From positions 18,809,759 to 18,873,758 of the forward strand of contig CAIIXF020000009.1 in NCBI GenBank assembly GCA_903813345.2: a stretch of DNA of 64,000 bases, in the 5' to 3' direction. Position numbers and translations under genes: made by a program. Positions 41,721 to 62,268 of this stretch are shown piece by piece; positions within the stretch are counted from its first letter, which is position 1; each line of letters starts with the position of its first letter. Below the pieces are notes generated by a model. It saw only the letters and a program-made list of their open reading frames with translations. It made no database searches and was not told the origin of the DNA. Source of the stretch: Owenia fusiformis. Taxonomy: Eukaryota; Annelida; Polychaeta; Sabellida; Oweniidae.

Positions 41721-42439
41721 TATGTATATGTGTAACTATATCGGCCATGACTATGATGGTTGGGTTGCTATAGCAACTACCATAAACATAACTGAAAATT
41801 ATGTTCAATTATTCATTTTGTCACAAAAACACAGATTGGCGCTGTTAGTAGAATGAATTGAAATGCTCAAAATTGAGCAAAACTCCATTCAGTGCACAAA
41901 TGAAATGATACAAAAAATGAAATTTGTTAAAAAATGACAAAGGAAAATGTAAGTACTGTACTACTGAATATGATGACCTTGAAACGAAAGGACATCATTT
42001 GAGGTTGCAGATCTAGCGTAGAATCAAATTACACTTCTGGAATTTTCTGTAATGATCACATTCAACAAAAAAAATCACACATGTAAATTACATAATGCAG
42101 TACATGTAATATGTGTAATACTCACTAGAAATATCTGGAAACTTGCAATATTAAATGTATAACCTCTACTACAGGGTGTCCCAATGAACTGGAGTTTATG
42201 TTGAAAATCTTTAATTTATTGCAATTATTTTTCTACTGCACCTGTATAGTTCACCATCTTCTGTAAAAACTCACAATTCACCATGAGGTAAAATTATTTA
42301 TGAATTTTATCATTCTGAGAAAGTCTATAAACTATCCTTTTATATTATACCAAGTATAAGGTACATAACCTTTGATGTAGCCACAATGTGTTATATTGGA
42401 TGTACATGGTAAGAGGGTTCAGTATGTTTGATATTATGA

Positions 42440-42660
42440 AGGCACTGTACATTTGATGTACTTTATGAAGGTACAGAATGTTTTGATGTACATTTATAAA
42501 GGTGTGGTATGTTTGATGTACATTCGTGAAGGTACATTATATTTGATGTACATTCATGAATGCACATTATGTTTGATGTACAATTTTGAAGGCAAAGTGC
42601 GTTTATTGTACATTTCTGAAAGCATATTATGTTTGAGGTACAAGTTATTCCAAATGCATG
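42440..42660 (+). repeat. Degenerate 30-base tandem repeat, about 7 copies
   Basis: Units of the form GTTTGATGTACATTCGTGAA followed by GGTACATTAT. The period is a multiple of three, so one frame stays open through it (repeating LMYI..EG), but this is a consequence of the period and not evidence of a gene. Confidence 0.85.
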
Positions 42661-43993
42661 AAAGGTACAATACTTTCAATGTACATCACCATATATTAAC
42701 AAATGCACAATAGTACACTTAATGAAAATGAATGTATGTAAAATACCTATCATCAATACCATTTTAGAATAGCTGAGAACCAGTTGGTTCCTTTTGGGTG
42801 CTAGATACATAACATGTGAAATTCAGAATTTACGACTTTTAGCTTTTAAATACTTGTTTTAATGACAATGTGCGATTTTTTTAAAACGCATCAAAAACTA
42901 TTTTTAATAGAACATTGTAGATGTCTATCTAGTGTAGAAAATTGACAGAATTTTGAATTTCACATGGGATAAACTAGTTACTGTATCTAAATTGTACAAT
43001 ATTAGTATTTGGTGCCCTGTGTGAAAAGGATCAGTTAGAAGAGGGAACAAAACACCAACAACACAGAAGCTCCTTATAGCAATAAATTATTACTAAATCA
43101 TGTGGCATACAATAATCTTGGCATACAATAGCCTGATGATTGTTCTTCACAGAACACACCATTCTATCTAAACCTAATGATAAATGATGAGCCATAGGCA
43201 TACATGGATTGTTCGTGGACCATGAAAGGCAGTGTGAAATACTCTGCCTAAATCTCAATATAGATTGTATGAAGGGAATGTTTACATTGAAATGGTTCAT
43301 TGATTTTTCATGAAGGTATTTAGTTTGGAAAGTGGTGTTTGTTACAAAGCAGGTGTTTGCTGTATTTTAGGGATATTCCAGTGACAAACAATGATCAGAA
43401 TGGTATATACCTTGACTTAGGTGATGCATCAACCAATCATCTGGCTTCTATTTATTCACCTCATGTGATACTCACACAATTGTAGAATGAATCCATTAGA
43501 AATGCAGTAGTGCAAAGTAGGACAGAAATGCTTGCTCAGCAAAATGCAGTTATTAAGCAAAATGCAGTCATTAAACAAAAAATCATTTGATTTCACCAAA
43601 GAGCAGAAGAGAAGGGATGTTCTGAAGTGTTTCGGGGTTTTAAGGGATTTTGATAACAACCCAAGCATGAAATCACCGATCAAGTCAACTCAAATTTTCT
43701 CTAAAAGTTGAATGAGCTACCTGATTACATTTCTAAAATTCTGATTATAAGAAAACATTTAGAGACCAAGAAAAAGCTTGATGTCACAGTGGTTGTAGCC
43801 AGGAAGAAAAAAGCAATGAGGCAAAAAATATCCAAAATGGGAGATATTTTAACTCCATCAGAAATGTGATCCTAAAGTTAGGTAAAACAACAGTAAAATT
43901 CGAACTTAGTTCGATGATGGCAATCGAAGAACACGATGGTTACCCTTGTTATGATTGTGCTACGCTAGAGGTTACTCTTACATCAGTTTTCTG

Positions 43994-44064
43994 CCCCCCC
44001 CCCCCATTATCTACTTCACCTGTCCATGGGACAAGTTGTGGTTGTTAGAAGTGGGGGGGGGGGG
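43994..44064 (+). repeat. C12 and G12 homopolymers able to pair
   Basis: Twelve C at 43994-44005 and twelve G at 44053-44064 with 47 bases between. Inside, ACTTC pairs with GAAGT and TGTCC with GGACA. The whole could form a strong RNA hairpin in the probable 3' UTR. Confidence 0.75.
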
Positions 44065-44787
44065 TAGGGTTTGTTGTATGATAAAGCAGTTATATTCAGG
44101 TAGTTGTTGTATCAATGGTTGAGAAAGAATCAAAATGATTTATACAAATTCTATAAGATCTAAATACACTTTCATTGGTTTTATCCTTGATGTTATTGTA
44201 CAGTAATTAAAATGTCCTAAAGCATGATATTGTAAAAATTCTATTTTTGTTGTAAAATGGTTATTTAAAAAATTGAATTCAATTGAAATGTAGTTTGTGC
44301 GACTGATTTTAGTCTGTTTATTTGTTTGTGAACTCATGTTTTTGAAAGTTGTATTTAAATATTTTATGCGGTTATAATTATTTAAAATATCTGTGAATAT
44401 AATGAGATGGTATGTCAGTGAATGGTTTCACTATAATAAGTAAAACATTATATCAAAACAGTGAGGGAAATGTTGGGAAATTAACAGGGAAATAATACCA
44501 TGAAAAACTCATTTCATAACTCATATTGGAGAACTCGAGACATCTGAATAGGAAATGCCTATGAGTATTTATAGTGCCTATATGGACCTTATTCCGAATG
44601 TGTAAACTTGAAAATATGAATTTTGAAATGATACAAAATATGTCACTGCTCACAAAGACACCGCTTTAAGCGAATGTAGCATAGTTTAAGGGCTTTAGAA
44701 AGCCTTTTTGCTTTTAGTTTATGTATTTGTTGATTATACTATGGCAACATTTTTGATATTGTGTAATCATTTTTCTCTTGTTTGTAA

Positions 44788-44831
44788 AATAAAAACATGT
44801 ATTATATATTATGTATCGAGGAAAAAATAAA
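44788..44831 (+). promoter_or_regulatory. Candidate distal poly(A) signals of Cav3
   Basis: AATAAA at 44788-44793 and 44826-44831, after which the sequence turns to unrelated intergenic DNA. The strongest candidate end of the + strand gene. Confidence 0.5.
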
Positions 44832-44849
44832 CCCCTTTTGTATGAAATA

Positions 44850-45284
44850 TATGATTGAACAAAAATTATTTGAGTTTCATTTATTTCGTAGTTCAGTCTA
44901 ATCCCTTCACATATTGATCAGGGTGGCTCATGAGGATGTCGGGCCGATTGTCAAAACTAGTTTATTAACAAGTCTGGTCTAGAGTAAACTGGACATTGCC
45001 CAATGGGTTAGTGCTTGTATCACACCCTGCTTTCACCCCCTGTATACTATTCCTATTGTGCTTTAATAATCAGTTGGTCTGCAATAAAATTCAATGGGCC
45101 TTCAATGTCCTATATGAGTTAGTGCTAATATGTCACCCTGACATTCATGCATAGGAACTAGATCGAAAGAAAGATGGCATCTCTTATGAAAGAAAGATGG
45201 CATCTCTTATGTTATGTATGAAGATATAAATAGACATACAACTTTGCCATCTTCCTATCGGTCTAGTGCCTATATGTAACCCTA
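44850..45284. other. Intergenic sequence, nothing recognisable
   Basis: Unremarkable. One short direct repeat of GAAAGAAAGATGGCATCTCT lies near 45165-45210. Confidence 0.6.
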
Positions 45285-46590
45285 CTATCACACCAAACTA
45301 GTTCTCACTACGTTCTCGAAAACGGGCTTCAACTGTGTACGAACGGACTGGACCTACTAAGAACCGTTTGGGATCTATTTACAAACTTCATCGAACGTAC
45401 TCGAATGGGTAGGTCCTCTAGAACTTAGACAATGCTCAAAATGTTCTCGTGGTCGTCACGTTCTACAATTAGAACGAGTGACAACGTACTAACGACGAGC
45501 TGGGTGTACTTCGAACGGAACCGTCGTACTTCAATCCTACTAGGGACGTTTTAGCAACGAGATGAACTGTCTGAGGAGGCTTTGTATAAAAAACCTCCTA
45601 CCTCATACCCACCTACGTGGGTCTTGATACAGTCATTGAAGGGTTCAATTTTAAAGATTTTTAAATCTCAGAATAGCTCTAATTATTAACGTTTCTACAA
45701 TTCCGGCTTTATTTTATGACTAGACGGATGACAGATCCATAAATAAAGGCATATGGGTGCGTTATAATGTGTATTGAGTATTGACCCGAGGTCGCCCCAG
45801 GGGAAGAACCAACTAACGACCGGGAGCATAGGTCCAACAAGCCAGATAAAGAAATTGAAAGAAAGTGTGCTAAATTGGATGCCCCGAGTGGGAATCGAAC
45901 CCAGCTGGGCTGTAGTAGCAACTTGCTATCAAGGGTCGTTACAAATGCATCTATAATTCATCATAAACTAAGATTTAATAAACTAAGATCTTTAAAATTG
46001 AACCCTTCAAAGACTGTATCATGTCCAACGTACGTGGGTAGGTGGGTATGAGGTAGGAGGTTTTTTATACAAAGCCGTCTGAGGACGTGTTGAGAACGAG
46101 GTAGAACTAATTGCAAACGGGTTTAAACTGATTAAGAACGTATTTAACACTGCTTATGAACGAGTTAGCAAAAATATAGCTATCACACCAAACAAGTTGC
46201 CACTGCATTCTCCAAAACTGGTTTTAAACTGTGTGCAAACGGAATGAACGTAGCTGCAACTTTCTAAGGTCTATTTACGAACTTTATGAACGTTCTCAGA
46301 CGGGAATGTGATTTTAGAATTTTGAATCGATTCAAAATTCGATGGCGACCATACCGTTCTGTAATCAGGTCATGTTGACCTTCTAAACTAAGGGACGCGT
46401 TCTACGACGTTGCACACGGACGTGGTGCGACCTGAACGAACTGCGAACGAGATGGACTTATTGAAAACTGTTTAAGAACGAAGAAGCTAATTATTTCAGA
46501 CATATTTCCCGACCACAGCCAGATTGAGCCCGTTTTACGACGTTTTCGTAGGACTGGCAAGAACGGGTAAGAACTAGTTTGGTGTGATAG
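45285..46590. mobile_element. Nested inverted-repeat DNA transposon remnants
   Basis: The outer ends CTATCACACCAAACTAGTTC (45285) and GAACTAGTTTGGTGTGATAG (ending 46590) are inverted. A further direct copy of the left end, CTATCACACCAAACAAGTTG, begins near 46181, so a 410-base element sits at the right. A second inverted pair lies inside: TTTGTATAAAAAACCTCCTA (about 45580) against TAGGAGGTTTTTTATACAAA (about 46053), extending through ACCCACCTACGTGGG. No transposase seen. Rich in AACG/CGTT, unlike the flanks. Confidence 0.75.
45881..45940 (-). other. tRNA-like segment with perfect box B (SINE-like remnant)
   Basis: On the - strand GGTTCGATTCC (45891-45901) equals the pol III box B consensus, inside GCTGGGTTCGATTCCCACTC, a T-arm-like hairpin. 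The 5' half does not fold as a tRNA, and box A is degenerate (TAGCAAGTTGC) and too close. Best read as tRNA-derived or tRNA-mimicking DNA between the inner arms of the transposon, not a functional tRNA. Confidence 0.5.
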
Positions 46591-49370
46591 GGGGGTAAAG
46601 CATCTGAGATCATAAATAGATGGTGGCTGTAACAACACCTCGTCACTTTTTGACAGCAGCAAAATAATAGACATCAAGAATTCAAGCAATCTTAAGGAGG
46701 CTAGGCCGGCCGTAGGGGTTTTTGACAATTTGGAGATCAAATCTCAGAATCTTAGGGCATACATGTATATGAACTTCAGGCAACACATAGATGATGTTAA
46801 AAAATATCATATTTGAAGCAAGTTGAAAGGACGGGTGTCATTAAGGGCCCTTTTTAGCCCCCAAAGATATCTGATAATAATGCATATCATATTGATGAAA
46901 AATCATTTGTGCTTTATAAAAATACAATTTCAGCGAATTTTGACCTTTGATGTTCACACAACAGTCATTTAAAGATCATATACCATTTTTAATGTTTTTA
47001 CAAAAAATTCTTTATTAATTGTTGTCTAAGTAAATAGTATATAAATATTAACCAATTTAAATATATTAAAATGTAATGTATGAAATATTATTATTTTCAT
47101 GGAAAAGCACATAGGGCAATATTGACAAAATGCAAATGCTATTTTGGTAGGTTCTGGGCTAGCAATGCAGTCAATATGGTACAACGAAAATGGGACTTCT
47201 GCGCATGTTAAAATTTTTCGTCAAAACTCAACTTTTGTTCAAGTTGATACGATTGTCTTTCGAACTAGAGACTTACCTCATTCGAAAGATCATAAAAGAC
47301 TTTATCTATACTGAAAATCTTAGATCCAAACATAGTAGAATACGCCGTCAGTCCGCATTTGATTTTTTGAAGTGAGTTTCATAGATCGTCAGATTTCTCC
47401 GACTGATATTGGATTATCTCAAATTGGTTCGTTTATAAATACGAATTTCTTTTCCGTTGTAAGGCGCATGCGCAAAATTGATTTATAAAACGTTATTGGT
47501 TGATGGTTTTTCTCCTGAGCATGCGTGAAGTCTGATGACACTTATGACGAAGACCGGAGCAAACATTACTAGCTCTAGAACGAAATTCCAAGATTCAGAT
47601 CATTTCGCGGTGTTTGCTAAGCGTGTATACGTGAATGACAAGCTGTTTTGAGTAGATCAGGTACCTGTTTTAGACAAAACATTGATTTAGCTTGACATTG
47701 ATGTGCTCATTGGCACTTTTGAGCATGTTAATACAAGTTTTTACACTCTTAGCATGAGACGGGTTTTCGAAAAATCTGTTATCTGATTCACTCGATTATC
47801 GTATGGATATGTATTCCTGCTGACATTTCAACACCACATCACATAGAATTACGATGCAGAATGATAATAAAACACAAAACAACGACTAAATTCCACTTGT
47901 TATTTCACAGGAGGTAAAAATGCAAACTGCCTAGATTCTTTGTAAGGGTCGTCAGACATCGGATTGGCCGCCATATTTGAAATGAAAATATCACTAAATA
48001 GAGGTCTGCGCATGTCTCAACATTTCAACTGTGACTGTAATGGATTACTATTGACTTTTATCAACATCACAGGGCAACATTTAAGCAACTTAAATACATG
48101 GAAAATCAAAGATTTCCTCTCATTTCTAAAACGAGGAACAAAAGCATGAATTCAAGGAAAATAAATGATGGCCTGCGTCAAAATATATAACATATGAGAA
48201 AGTTGTGGCACAGTAAAGGATATGTATAGGATATCATATGATTTTATCTTTATCTCCGAGTTGATATCAATGTCTTGCCAAGTTAGCATAGCGAATTAGC
48301 GCAGATATTGATATCAATGAGTTGGATGAACACATTATCACGAAAATTCATAGGATGTTCTATTTTTCCCATAGTTCACCTCTAAAACTAAACAAACCAT
48401 ATCAAAACAACATCCATTGATTCATTCATCCCTGTGATGTCATGAAATCACTATGTAACAAGGTGGTAGTTTTCAAATCCCTGCCAAAAGGTGATATCTG
48501 TGAAATATTTTCCGTATTCCACAGATATCACTTTTTCCACGCATTTGCAAAATATCATAAATATGTTTTCATGTTACCTAACAGAGCGGAACAGAGTTCA
48601 ACTATGGGATAAAGAATAAAAAATAGGTACATAATTGAATTACCACTCCAAAAATATTAATAAATATGAGGGTTTAAAGAAAGAATATTGAATATGAGAT
48701 TCAAAAAGACAAGTGGCCTCATGTCTCACATTACCCAAACCCCAGATCCTTAATGTCATATATACTTGTATACTGTATACAATGTTATTTACTGGGAGGA
48801 TTAAATATGGAGTGTATAGCAATGGTCAATACGATATTTCCAGATGGATATTTTTTCCCTAGAAGCGGAACCCAAACTCAGTCATGACATAGAAGCTAAC
48901 TTTTGCAATTAATAGAAACTTGTTTTTTATTATATTTTTGTGTTCTATATTTGAGATGAAATAATATGAGATTAATTTCTACAAGAGGATGGAACGAATG
49001 TGAACTTGTATATTGAACTATACTCCTTTTCTGAATAAACAGAACAACATTTTATCCAAGCCAATTAAGAAAACCAAGGCCAATGAGTGTAATTTATGCC
49101 CAGTTAAACTAACACAATAACAACTTTTTGTCTGGACTCACTTATTTTGTAAGAATGAATTGTATTACTGACGGCTTCACTATATCCCTACTGAACTTTG
49201 TTCATTGGGATAATTAGTCAATTTGAAGCAAGTTGAAATTTGGTCTTGAAAAATTTCAAACTATTTCCAGTTTTTGAGCTCTTATATCTCAAGATATTGA
49301 GATGGGGTCTCCTAATAAATATAAAATAAATAAAAAACACATTTATAACAAAGACGAGTAAATTATGTTT
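46591..49370. other. Intergenic region between the convergent genes
   Basis: About 2.8 kb. A slightly more CpG-containing stretch at 47150-47650 (with GGCGCATGCGC) may be an old repeat but matches nothing I know. A copy of a dispersed repeat lies at about 48325-48545. No credible gene is seen. Confidence 0.55.
48325..48545 (+). repeat. Dispersed repeat, copy 1
   Basis: ATCACGAAAATTCATAGGAT, GTTCTATTTTTCCCATAGTT and TCACTTTTTCCACGCATTTG match, in reverse orientation with about 80-85% identity by eye, the segment at about 63330-63585. The shared block marks an interspersed element. Confidence 0.65.
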
Positions 49371-49386
49371 TACACAGACAAATCAG

Positions 49387-49444
49387 TTTATTTTGTCATC
49401 ATCAGCATAATGTCATACCCAGGGAGCCGAGTGGTCCCTTTATT
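49387..49444 (-). promoter_or_regulatory. Candidate poly(A) signals of CNOT3
   Basis: AATAAA on the - strand at 49387-49392 and 49439-49444. The first is followed by GTCTGTGTAAAAC-type sequence, as at a cleavage site. No better placed hexamer was noticed between here and the CNOT3 stop. Confidence 0.4.
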
Positions 49445-52400
49445 TACATTTGAACCAGACCAATAGATGGCTCTGGTTGTTAGACACACCCGGGCCTCGG
49501 CTGCAAATTGCTGTACAAAAATAAGATGATTACTGTATATATAGAAGACTAAAACTGAGTGGGACTCAGTATGAAAAATGGATACATGAGAACTGAAATA
49601 GCTAAACATTAACTTTAAAGTTAGTAACCAATTTGAAACTAAGGAAAAATCACTTCATCGTATGACCCATGTGTTTAAAATGAAGAATAATCTGTTGATC
49701 AGTTACATAGAGTTCAATCTAGGTATCAATATTATGTGAAAAATGGGATACCTAGATTGAACCCATGTTTCACCCGTATATATCTAGTTAAAATAGTCAC
49801 ATGTATGATGAAATTCTTGAAAGTCTTGCATTCATGTAAATCGCAAATCACGAAATGAAGTGAGAACAAATCCTTGAATAATTTTAATTAATAATAACCC
49901 AATTGCTTCCATGAAGCAGTTTCATTTTCAAGTTCTGGTTCAAAAATATGACCCAAACTCAATTCCATACAATACATTGTTTTTAAGATAAAAAGCTGCG
50001 AGATAGTTTTTGTCAGAAACTGGAACAAGTTCACGGTCTACAGAGCTTAAATAGGATGCTGGCAAAAACCATCACAATGCTTTATATCTCTATAATACTG
50101 CCTTAAAATTACTTAGATCTAAAAATCAGCATTTATCTCTTAATGTTCTACCCTTAATTGCATACACCCAACATTGTTCACCATGGAAGAGGTATTTCAA
50201 TCCCATGATTCTGAGCGAACAGTTTAATCATGGGACTGAAAACCATATTATTATTGGTTGATATATTTGTAGATTCTTTTGAACACTCCATATGATTGGT
50301 GCTTAACAACCACTGGAAAATGTCAGCAGTGAAAATATTGAGATGTAAAGTAGATTGGAAGCGTGCTATAGTTGAGGCATAGAATATTGTCTAATCAGAC
50401 ATTTCATTCAAATTTCCCAAATGGAGTGGAATAAGCATGACAATACAAGCATATAAAGCACCCCCCCCCCCATATAGTGATGTATGCAACAAAAGGGAAT
50501 CAAGTGCCTAGTACTTTATAGATCTTATGTAACACATAGGAATAAAATTAGGGAATTACAATTAGTAAATGCATATCAAAACAGTACATTTGAGGTAAAG
50601 CAGAATGAAAATGTATCAAAATAGTTTGTTCAAATGAATGACATAATAGAGTATAATAACAAATGAAGTGTTCCACAAGAATTAAAATTTAAAAATTACG
50701 ATCATTTATACCTTTCCCAATTCTAAAATAACAGCAAAAATTTTCTTTGATGCATGGACACAGCGTAAAACATGATCTTAGGTTTAGAACAGTGTAATTT
50801 ACTGAGCTCATGTTTTCATTTTCTGATGAAACATTTGGATACTCGTGAATTAGCTGATTTCTCCAAAATTCAAATCTTGGAAGATATTTGACTGAACAAT
50901 TCAGTGAAAATAATCTGTTATGAAAAAATAAATAACATAAGGGGATACTAAATTATACAGACAAAAACTCCAAGCTAGAAAGTTGAAATAATATGTATGA
51001 TATTGATGACACAGCCTCTTGAACAGCTGGGATAATGAAACATGAAATGATAAAATCGAGCCATGTAAATGTTGAGGTTTTCTTTAGGAACTTTAACTTT
51101 AGTTTCTTGTAGCAACCTTTGAGAACACAAGGAAAATGACACATTGCTCATGATTTAAATAGGGTGAAAAGGGGAATTCATCAAGATAAAACAAAATGGC
51201 ATCAGAATAGTGTGCAAATTAGATACTTCTTTGAAATACAAGCGAGAAGTTAAGGAGAGATGTTTCTAAAATTCGATATACCTGACCAGAGTTGTAAGAG
51301 ATAAATAATGAACACAATCAGACTTCATACTTTCATACCTTCAAAGCTATTCAAATTACAATGTAAATCTCCATGGTCATCTATTGTAAAATATTCACTG
51401 AGCATCCAATGTAACTGCAGTATATCTAAAGGCTTTCAAAATTTAGATCATTTTGTAATAAGAACTTGGGAATCAAAGACCATACATTTTCTTTCGTTTT
51501 GGCAAGTAAATTATACAATCCCTGACATTTTACATAAACCATATAACATGAGAATTATGTAATGTGAAAATAGGAACACATGAGCTTAACATCCATCTTA
51601 ACATATTGGAATTAACATCACAATTCATTCCCATAACAACCACATTTGTTCCCAAAGCAACCAAAAATTGAAAACAAATCTAGTTATTAAAGGAACCAAT
51701 TTCAATGGAACAAAGGTATCTGTTCCCATAGTAACCATAAATACCTAGTTACCATGATAATGAATGGTTTCTAGGATTGTTATTATGGGAGAAATCATGA
51801 ATACAATGGTTATACACACTTGAGTTTCCATTGTTACACACTGAGTTGCTATGCATAAACACTGAGTAACAATGATTACACACAAAATGCCATAAGTTAC
51901 ACACTGAGTTGCCATGGTTGCACAATGAGACATCATGATTACACACAAAGTTACCATGATTGCACAGTGAGTAACAATGTTAAAATACACTGTATTGCCA
52001 TAGTTACACACCGAGTTACCATGCTTACATACTGAATTACCATGACGATACACTCAACCCAAGTTTTATAGAGTAACGATGGTTTGAGATCACAATATAT
52101 CTTCTTTGCTGCCCTTTTCACAAGCCATGAAGGCTCAATCCAAAATTTTATCAACATAACACTAATCTGTGAGCTAGAACATGTGTGTCAATCTTACCAT
52201 TGTATGCATATGCTAGTATTTATAACTTAGTGAGCATATAAATGACATCGATCACATGTTCAAGTTCTAACCTTGCTAAATATTGCAGTTTTATGCTCAG
52301 CTGGGTGAGGTTTTGTTACATCATCCACAAGACAAGTCTTTAACAGATTTCAGTGTATGCATACTACAGTTGATTTGACCTACAAGTACCACTCACTCTA

Positions 52401-53641
52401 AGCATTTATCAATCCTAAACATTACACCATTGATGATATTGAGTTTTGATAAATGCCAAGTGAACAAAAGATTTAAACAATGGTTTGATACATTAGCACC
52501 TTGTTATGATATATTAACTTGATACTACTAGACGCAGTCATTAAAAATATTCTACACTGTTCCGGTACTAATATACTCCAGATTTAAATAGCAACTTAGG
52601 CTGTCAATGTCAAAAAGCTTAAACATCTACTTGATCAATGGACAGAAAACACTGAAAAATTCAAAATATTAATAAAATATCAAATCTATCAGATTCAGTC
52701 ATTTTTCAACTTTCTCAGATTTGTCTGCCACTGCTTGATGAAAAGATGTTTTTGATCCTACATAAAAGCACCTGTTTTTTGGATTGGTCATCCAAGCCTT
52801 AGTGTCATTGCAAGAGTGAACACTCTTAAACACAACTTTACCAGAAAGTTGCCATTAAGATGTGAACACAATTCTTATAATCTTGTGATCAAATTCTTGT
52901 CAGTGTTTTACACCATTCATTATGTCAATATTCCATAAAAACTGTTCACTAAGTACTATTTCCTGTCCATATTCCATAATCATGATGTATCTCTTACATT
53001 GTTAGCAAACTATTTTGACTTCTCCATCCTGTTCTTGAATATAAATTCCAACCATGTGAGGAGAACTTCTCTCTTAGATATGCAAGCCATGTTTGTGTGC
53101 ATCACGTATTCAGCTCCTAATGGCCATTGATTCTCAAGAACCAACAATTCAAGAGCTTATAATAACATATAATAACTAGGCCTATACTTTAGAAGGCCGA
53201 GGTCAAGGAGTTCCCTGATTTATAATATCTTAATGATTTTCGGCAGTGTCATATTCCTCCTGTAGAAACATGATGTCAACCTGAACAATAATAAATCCAA
53301 AATCTGCGACAAAGGTGATGAAACAAACATGTTCAAATTTAATCCAATGAATTCCAGACTTGTGTACCAATATGATATCACAATCTCTAGAATGTTTCCT
53401 GTTCAGAGATCGAGGATCGAAGATCATGGATCACTTTAGACAGGGGCCATACTTAATGAAATAGATCAAAGACATGATTCCACTCTACATGATCCAAACT
53501 CAACTACATATGGCGATACTATCCTCTGATGGGCTCTAACTCGAGCTTGAGTAGATGACTGCTCTGAGTAGAAAATTGCTGGGTTGAGGATTGCCATCTA
53601 GTAAATGATTGCTGCAACCACCAACCACTGGTCAGCTCAAC
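49393..53641 (-). other. Probable CNOT3 3' UTR or downstream region
   Basis: About 4.2 kb after the CNOT3 stop without gene-like frames. It contains a C run at 50461-50471 and a 21-base repeat (51725-52060). Whether all of it is transcribed cannot be told from sequence alone. Confidence 0.4.
51725..52060 (-). repeat. Degenerate 21-base tandem repeat
   Basis: On the + strand the unit is like GTTACCATGATTACACACTG plus A; a few units are 24 long. Because 21 is a multiple of three, a - strand frame reads CNHGNSV-like heptads. This is a by-product of the period, not a protein. Confidence 0.8.

Positions 53642-62268
<8,627 letters not shown>

Larger units (their letters stand above)
40817..44850 (+). 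other. Probable Cav3 3' UTR
   Basis: No gene-like frames. AATAAA occurs at 41569 and 41715 (early candidates) and at 44788 and 44826 (late candidates). If the late ones are used the UTR is about 4 kb. It contains a 30-base degenerate repeat (42440-42660), a C12...G12 inverted pair (43994-44064) and a single mariner-like terminus (CAGGGTGTCCC) near 42174. The true end needs transcript data. Confidence 0.5.

Noticed and set aside
42453-42713. 86-residue frame with decamer repeats as a new protein
   Set aside because: It follows from a 30-base tandem repeat in the probable 3' UTR, with no start context or homology.
45774-45956. A tRNA gene in the 45.8-45.95 kb segment
   Set aside because: Box B is perfect, but there is no acceptor stem, box A is degenerate and the A-B spacing is too short. 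Reported only as tRNA-like.
46402-46740. 112-residue - strand frame as a transposase fragment
   Set aside because: It crosses the transposon's right terminus, has no transposase motif and no sensible composition.
51745-52157. - strand frames with CNHGNSV heptads as a repeat protein
   Set aside because: The 21-base DNA repeat explains the frame; several overlapping frames are open for the same reason.
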